64,000 bases of DNA. Origin: Sophora flavescens (taxonomy: Eukaryota > Streptophyta > Magnoliopsida > Fabales > Fabaceae). The stretch spans positions 2,956,395 to 3,020,394 of the forward strand of contig JAUPTC010000015.1 of assembly GCA_030762895.1 (NCBI GenBank). Reading direction: 5' to 3'. Position 1 is the first letter of the stretch, and every line of letters begins with the position of its first letter. Under the pieces are notes generated by a model. That model was not told where the DNA came from. It saw only the letters and a list, made by a program, of their open reading frames with translations, and did no database searches. The translations under genes and the position numbers were made by a program. Shown in pieces: positions 60,062 to 64,000 of this stretch.

Positions 60062-63000
60062 ATTATTGTTTTTGTTCTAGATTAGGGTTTTTTAGTTAAA
60101 AATAGGGTTTTGGGTAAAAAAATAAGGTTAGAATTAGGGTTTTGGTTTAAAATTAGGGTTTCGGGTCAAACTTTGGGTTTAGGGTCAAAATTAGGGTTTA
60201 GGGTTTGAAATTTGGTTTTGAGTTTTAAATATTGGGTCAAAATAGGGGCTTTGGATAAAATTTTGGGTTTTGGGTCCAAATTGGGGTTTTGGGTCAGAAG
60301 TTGGGTTTTGGATCCAAATTAGGGTTTTTGGTCAAAATTAGGGTTTAGGGTTTAAATTTGGGGTTTGAGTTTAAAATAGGGTTTTGGGTAAAAAATAGGG
60401 AAAGAATTAGGGTTTTGGTTTAAAATTAGGGTTTCGGGTCAATATTAGGGTTCTAGGTCAGATTTAGGGTTTAGGGTTTGAAATAGGGTTTTGAGTTTAA
60501 AATAGGGTTTTGGGTCAAAATAGGGTTAGAATCAGTGTTTTGGATCAAAATTAGGGCTTTGGGTTAAAATTAAGGTTTTGGGTTAAAATTCGGGTTTATG
60601 ATCAAAATTAGGGTTTAGGGTTTGAAATAGGGTTTTGGCTCAAAATTAGGTCTTTGGGGTTAAAATTTGGGTTTTGGGTCAAAATTTGGGTTTTGGGTCA
60701 TAATTTGGGTTTAGGGTTTGAATTAGGGTTTTGAGTTAAAAATATGGTTAGAATTAGGGTTTAGGTTTTGAAATAGGGTTCAGGGTTTGAAATATGGTTT
60801 TGAAATAAAAATTGGGTTTCGATTTAAAATTTGGGTTTCGGGTCAAAATTAGGGGTCTTGGTCATATTTAGGGTCAAAATTAGGGTTTAGGGTTTAAAAT
60901 AGGGTCGAGTTTAAAATATGGTTTGGGTAAAAATTAGGGTTAAAATTAGGGTTTCCGGTCAAAATTAGGGCTTTCGGTTAAAATTAGGGTTTTGGGTCAA
61001 AATTATTGTTTTTGTTCTAGATTAGGGTTTTTTAGTTAAAAATAGGGTTTTGGGTAAAAAAAATAAGGTTAGAATTAGAGTTTTGGGTTAAAATTAGGTT
61101 TCGGGTAAAACTTTGGGTTTAGGGTCAAAATTAGAGTTTAGGGTTTGAAATTTGGTTGAGTTTTAAATATTGGGTCAAAATAAGGGCTTTGGATAAAATT
61201 TTGGGTTTTGGGTCCAAATTGGGGTTTTGGGTCAAAAGTTGGGTTTTGGATCCAAATTATGGTTTTTGGTCAAAATTACGGTTTAGGGTTTAAATTTGGG
61301 TTTTGAGTTTAAAATAGGGTTTTGGGTCAAAATTATTGTTTTTTTTCTAGATTAGGGTTTTTTAGTTAAAAATAGGGTTTTGGGTAAAAAAATAATGTTA
61401 GAATTAGGGTTTTGGTTTAAAATTAGGGTTTCGGGTCAAACTTTGGGTTTAGGGTCAAAATTAGGGTTTAGGGTTTGAAATTTGGTTTTGATTTTTAAAT
61501 ATTGGGTCAAAATAGGGGCTTTGGATAAAATTTTGGGTTTTGGGTCCAAATTGGGGTTTTGGGTCAGAAGTTGGGTTTTGGATCCAAATTAGGGTTTTTG
61601 GTCAAAATTAGGGTTTAGGGTTTAAATTTGGGGTTTGAGTTTAAAATAGGGTTTTGGGTAAAAAATAGGGAAAGAATTAGGGTTTTGGTTTAAAATTAGG
61701 GTTTCGGGTCAATATTAGGGTTCTAGGTCAGATTTAGGGTTTAGGGTTTGAAATAGGGTTTTGAGTTTAAAATAGGGTTTTGGGTCAAAATAGGGTTAGA
61801 ATCAGTGTTTTGGATCAAAATTAGGGCTTTGGGTTAAAATTAAGGTTTTGGGTTAAAATTCGGGTTTATGATCAAAATTAGGGTTTAGGGTTTGAAATAG
61901 GGTTTTGGCTCAAAATTAGGTCTTTGGGGTTAAAATTTGGGTTTTGGGTCAAAATTTGGGTTTTGGGTCATAATTTGGGTTTAGGGTTTGAATTAGGGTT
62001 TTGAGTTAAACATATGGTTAGAATTAGGGTTTAGGTTTTGAAATAGGGTTCAGGGTTTTAAATATGGTTTTGAAATAAAAATTGGGTTTCGATTTAAAAT
62101 TTGGGTTTCGGGTCAAAATTAGGGGTCTTGGTCATATTTAGGGTCAAAATTAGGGTTTAGGGTTTAAAATAGGGTCGAGTTTAAAATATGGTTTGGGTAA
62201 AAATTAGGGTTAAAATTAGGGTTTCCGGTCAAAATTAGGGCTTTCGGTTAAAATTAGGGTTTTGGGTCAAAATTATTGTTTTTGTTCTAGATTAGGGTTT
62301 TTTAGTTAAAAATAGGGTTTTGGGTAAAAAAAAATAAGGTTAGAATTAGAGTTTTGGGTTAAAATTAGGTTTCGGGTAAAACTTTGGGTTTAGGGTCAAA
62401 ATTAGAGTTTAGGGTTTGAAATTTGGTTGAGTTTTAAATATTGGGTCAAAATAAGGGCTTTGGATAAAATTTTGGGTTTTGGGTCCAAATTGGGGTTTTG
62501 GGTCAAAAGTTGGGTTTTGGATCCAAATTATGGTTTTTGGTCAAAATTACGGTTTAGGGTTTAAATTTGGGTTTTGAGTTTAAAATAGGGTTTTGGGTCA
62601 AAATTATTGTTTTTTTTCTAGATTAGGGTTTTTTAGTTAAAAATAGGGTTTTGGGTAAAAAAATAAGGTTAGAATTAGGGTTTTCGGTTAAAATTAGGGT
62701 TTCGGGTCAAACTTTGGGTTTAGGGTCAAAATTAGGGTTTAGGGTTTGAAATTTGGTTTTGAGTTTTAAATATTGGGTCAAAATAGGGGCTTTGGATAAA
62801 ATTTTGGGTTTTGGGTCCAAATTGGGGTTTTGGGTCAGAAGTTGGGTTTTGGATCCAAATTAGGGTTTTTGGTCAAAATTAGGGTTTAGGGTTTAAATTT
62901 GGGGTTTGAGTTTAAAATAGGGTTTTGGGAAAAAAAATAGGGAAAGAATTAGGGTTTTGGTTTAAAATTAGGGTTTCGGGTCAATATTAGGGTTCTAGGT

Positions 63001-64000
63001 CAGATTTAGGGTTTAGGGTTTGAAATAGGGTTTTGAGTTTAAAATAGGGTTTTGGGTCAAAATAGGGTTAGAATCAGTGTTTTGGATCAAAATTAGGGCT
63101 TTGGGTTAAAATTAAGGTTTTGGGTTAAAATTCGGGTTTATGATCAAAATTAGGGTTTAGGGTTTGAAATAGGGTTTTGGCTCAAAATTAGGTCTTTGGG
63201 GTTAAAATTTGGGTTTTGGGTCAAAATTTGGGTTTTGGGTCATAATTTGGGTTTAGGGTTTGAATTAGGGTTTTGAGTTAAAAATATGGTTAGAATTAGG
63301 GTTTAGGTTTTGAAATAGGGTTCAGGGTTTTAAATATGGTTTTGAAATAAAAATTGGGTTTCGATTTAAAATTTGGGTTTCGGGTCAAAATTAGGGGTCT
63401 TGGTCATATTTAGCGTCAAAATTAGGGTTTAGGGTTTAAAATAGGGTCGAGTTTAAAATATGGTTTGGGTAAAAATTAGGGTTAAAATTAGGGTTTCCGG
63501 TCAAAATTAGGGCTTTCGGTTAAAATTAGGGTTTTGGGTCAAAATTATTGTTTTTGTTCTAGATTAGGGTTTTTTAGTTAAAAATAGGGTTTTGGGTAAA
63601 AAAAATAAGGTTAGAATTAGAGTTTTGGGTTAAAATTAGGTTTCGGGTAAAACTTTGGGTTTAGGGTCAAAATTAGAGTTTAGGGTTTGAAATTTGGTTG
63701 AGTTTTAAATATTGGGTCAAAATAAGGGCTTTGGATAAAATTTTGGGTTTTGGGTCCAAATCGGGGTTTTGGGTCAAAAGTTGGGTTTTGGATCCAAATT
63801 ATGGTTTTTGGTCAAAATTACGGTTTAGGGTTTAAATTTGGGTTTTGAGTTTAAAATAGGGTTTTGGGTCAAAATTATTGTTTTTTTTCTAGATTAGGGT
63901 TTTTTAGTTAAAAATAGGGTTTTGGGTAAAAAAATAAGGTTAGAATTAGGGTTTTCGGTTAAAATTAGGGTTTCGGGTCAAACTTTGGGTTTAGGGTCAA
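60062..64000 (+). repeat. 1,270-bp satellite higher-order array
   Basis: Copies begin at the ATTATTG anchor at 60062, 61332, 62603 and 63874 (partial), spacings of 1270, 1271 and 1271. Each holds one unit of about 939 bp plus a 332-bp partial repeat of its start: GAGTTTTAAAT-type anchors fall at 60220, 61158, 61490, 62429, 62761 and 63700. The first copy has TTTTTGTTCTAG at its start; the later ones have T8 followed by CTAG, marking the recombination joint. Copies 2 and 3 share CAGGGTTTTAAATATGG where copy 1 has CAGGGTTTGAAATATGG. The array leaves the window on the right. No gene is supported. Confidence 0.9.

Noticed and set aside
1..64000. A true telomere tract
   Set aside because: TTTAGGG is mostly interrupted or mutated, perfect runs do not exceed about three copies, and there is a complex higher-order structure, so this is a telomere-like satellite.
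1..64000. tRNA, rRNA or other RNA genes
   Set aside because: I saw no cloverleaf, rRNA core motif or snRNA-like sequence. The satellite is too low in complexity to support such a call.

Overview
This window looks like plant nuclear DNA. About 58 kb of it is one very long satellite whose + strand is built from degenerate copies of the Arabidopsis-type telomere motif TTTAGGG/TTAGGGTTT. The only non-satellite DNA is a single LINE of plant L1 type (DUF4283 + zinc-knuckle ORF1; endonuclease, reverse transcriptase, zf-RVT and RNase H in ORF2). The + strand of the satellite is rich in G and T and nearly free of C. That bias keeps the same direction from base 1 to base 64000 except inside the LINE.

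Layout. (1) 1-41580: a higher-order repeat (HOR) array of 19 head-to-tail units of about 2.19 kb, each made of two diverged halves of about 0.95 kb plus about 0.29 kb extra. (2) 41581-41921: the start of a 20th unit, cut off at an abrupt junction. (3) 41922-47400: an irregular, diverged mosaic of the same sequence family. (4) 47400-51550: units of about 787 bp whose variants alternate, giving a dimer of about 1,575 bp. (5) 51550-53867: units of about 0.91-0.94 kb. (6) 53868-59845: the LINE on the minus strand with a 12-bp target-site duplication. (7) 59846-64000: the satellite resumes and settles into a 1,270/1,271-bp HOR that runs off the right end. All arrays share anchor motifs and appear to derive from one element of about 0.94 kb, itself built from imprecise monomers of about 19 bp. 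Both window ends lie inside the satellite, so the true array is longer.

There is no host gene, tRNA, rRNA, CRISPR or bacterial feature that I can support. The LINE has an open ORF1 (524 codons). Its ORF2 is full length but dead, with seven in-frame stops, one frameshift and a lost RNase H catalytic residue. The short minus-strand reading frames in the satellite are by-products of its composition. The main interest is the satellite itself: a three-level telomere-derived repeat with visible traces of unequal exchange, gene conversion and long-range sharing of variants. Periods were measured by locating anchor motifs by eye. Percent identities were not computed and none are given.
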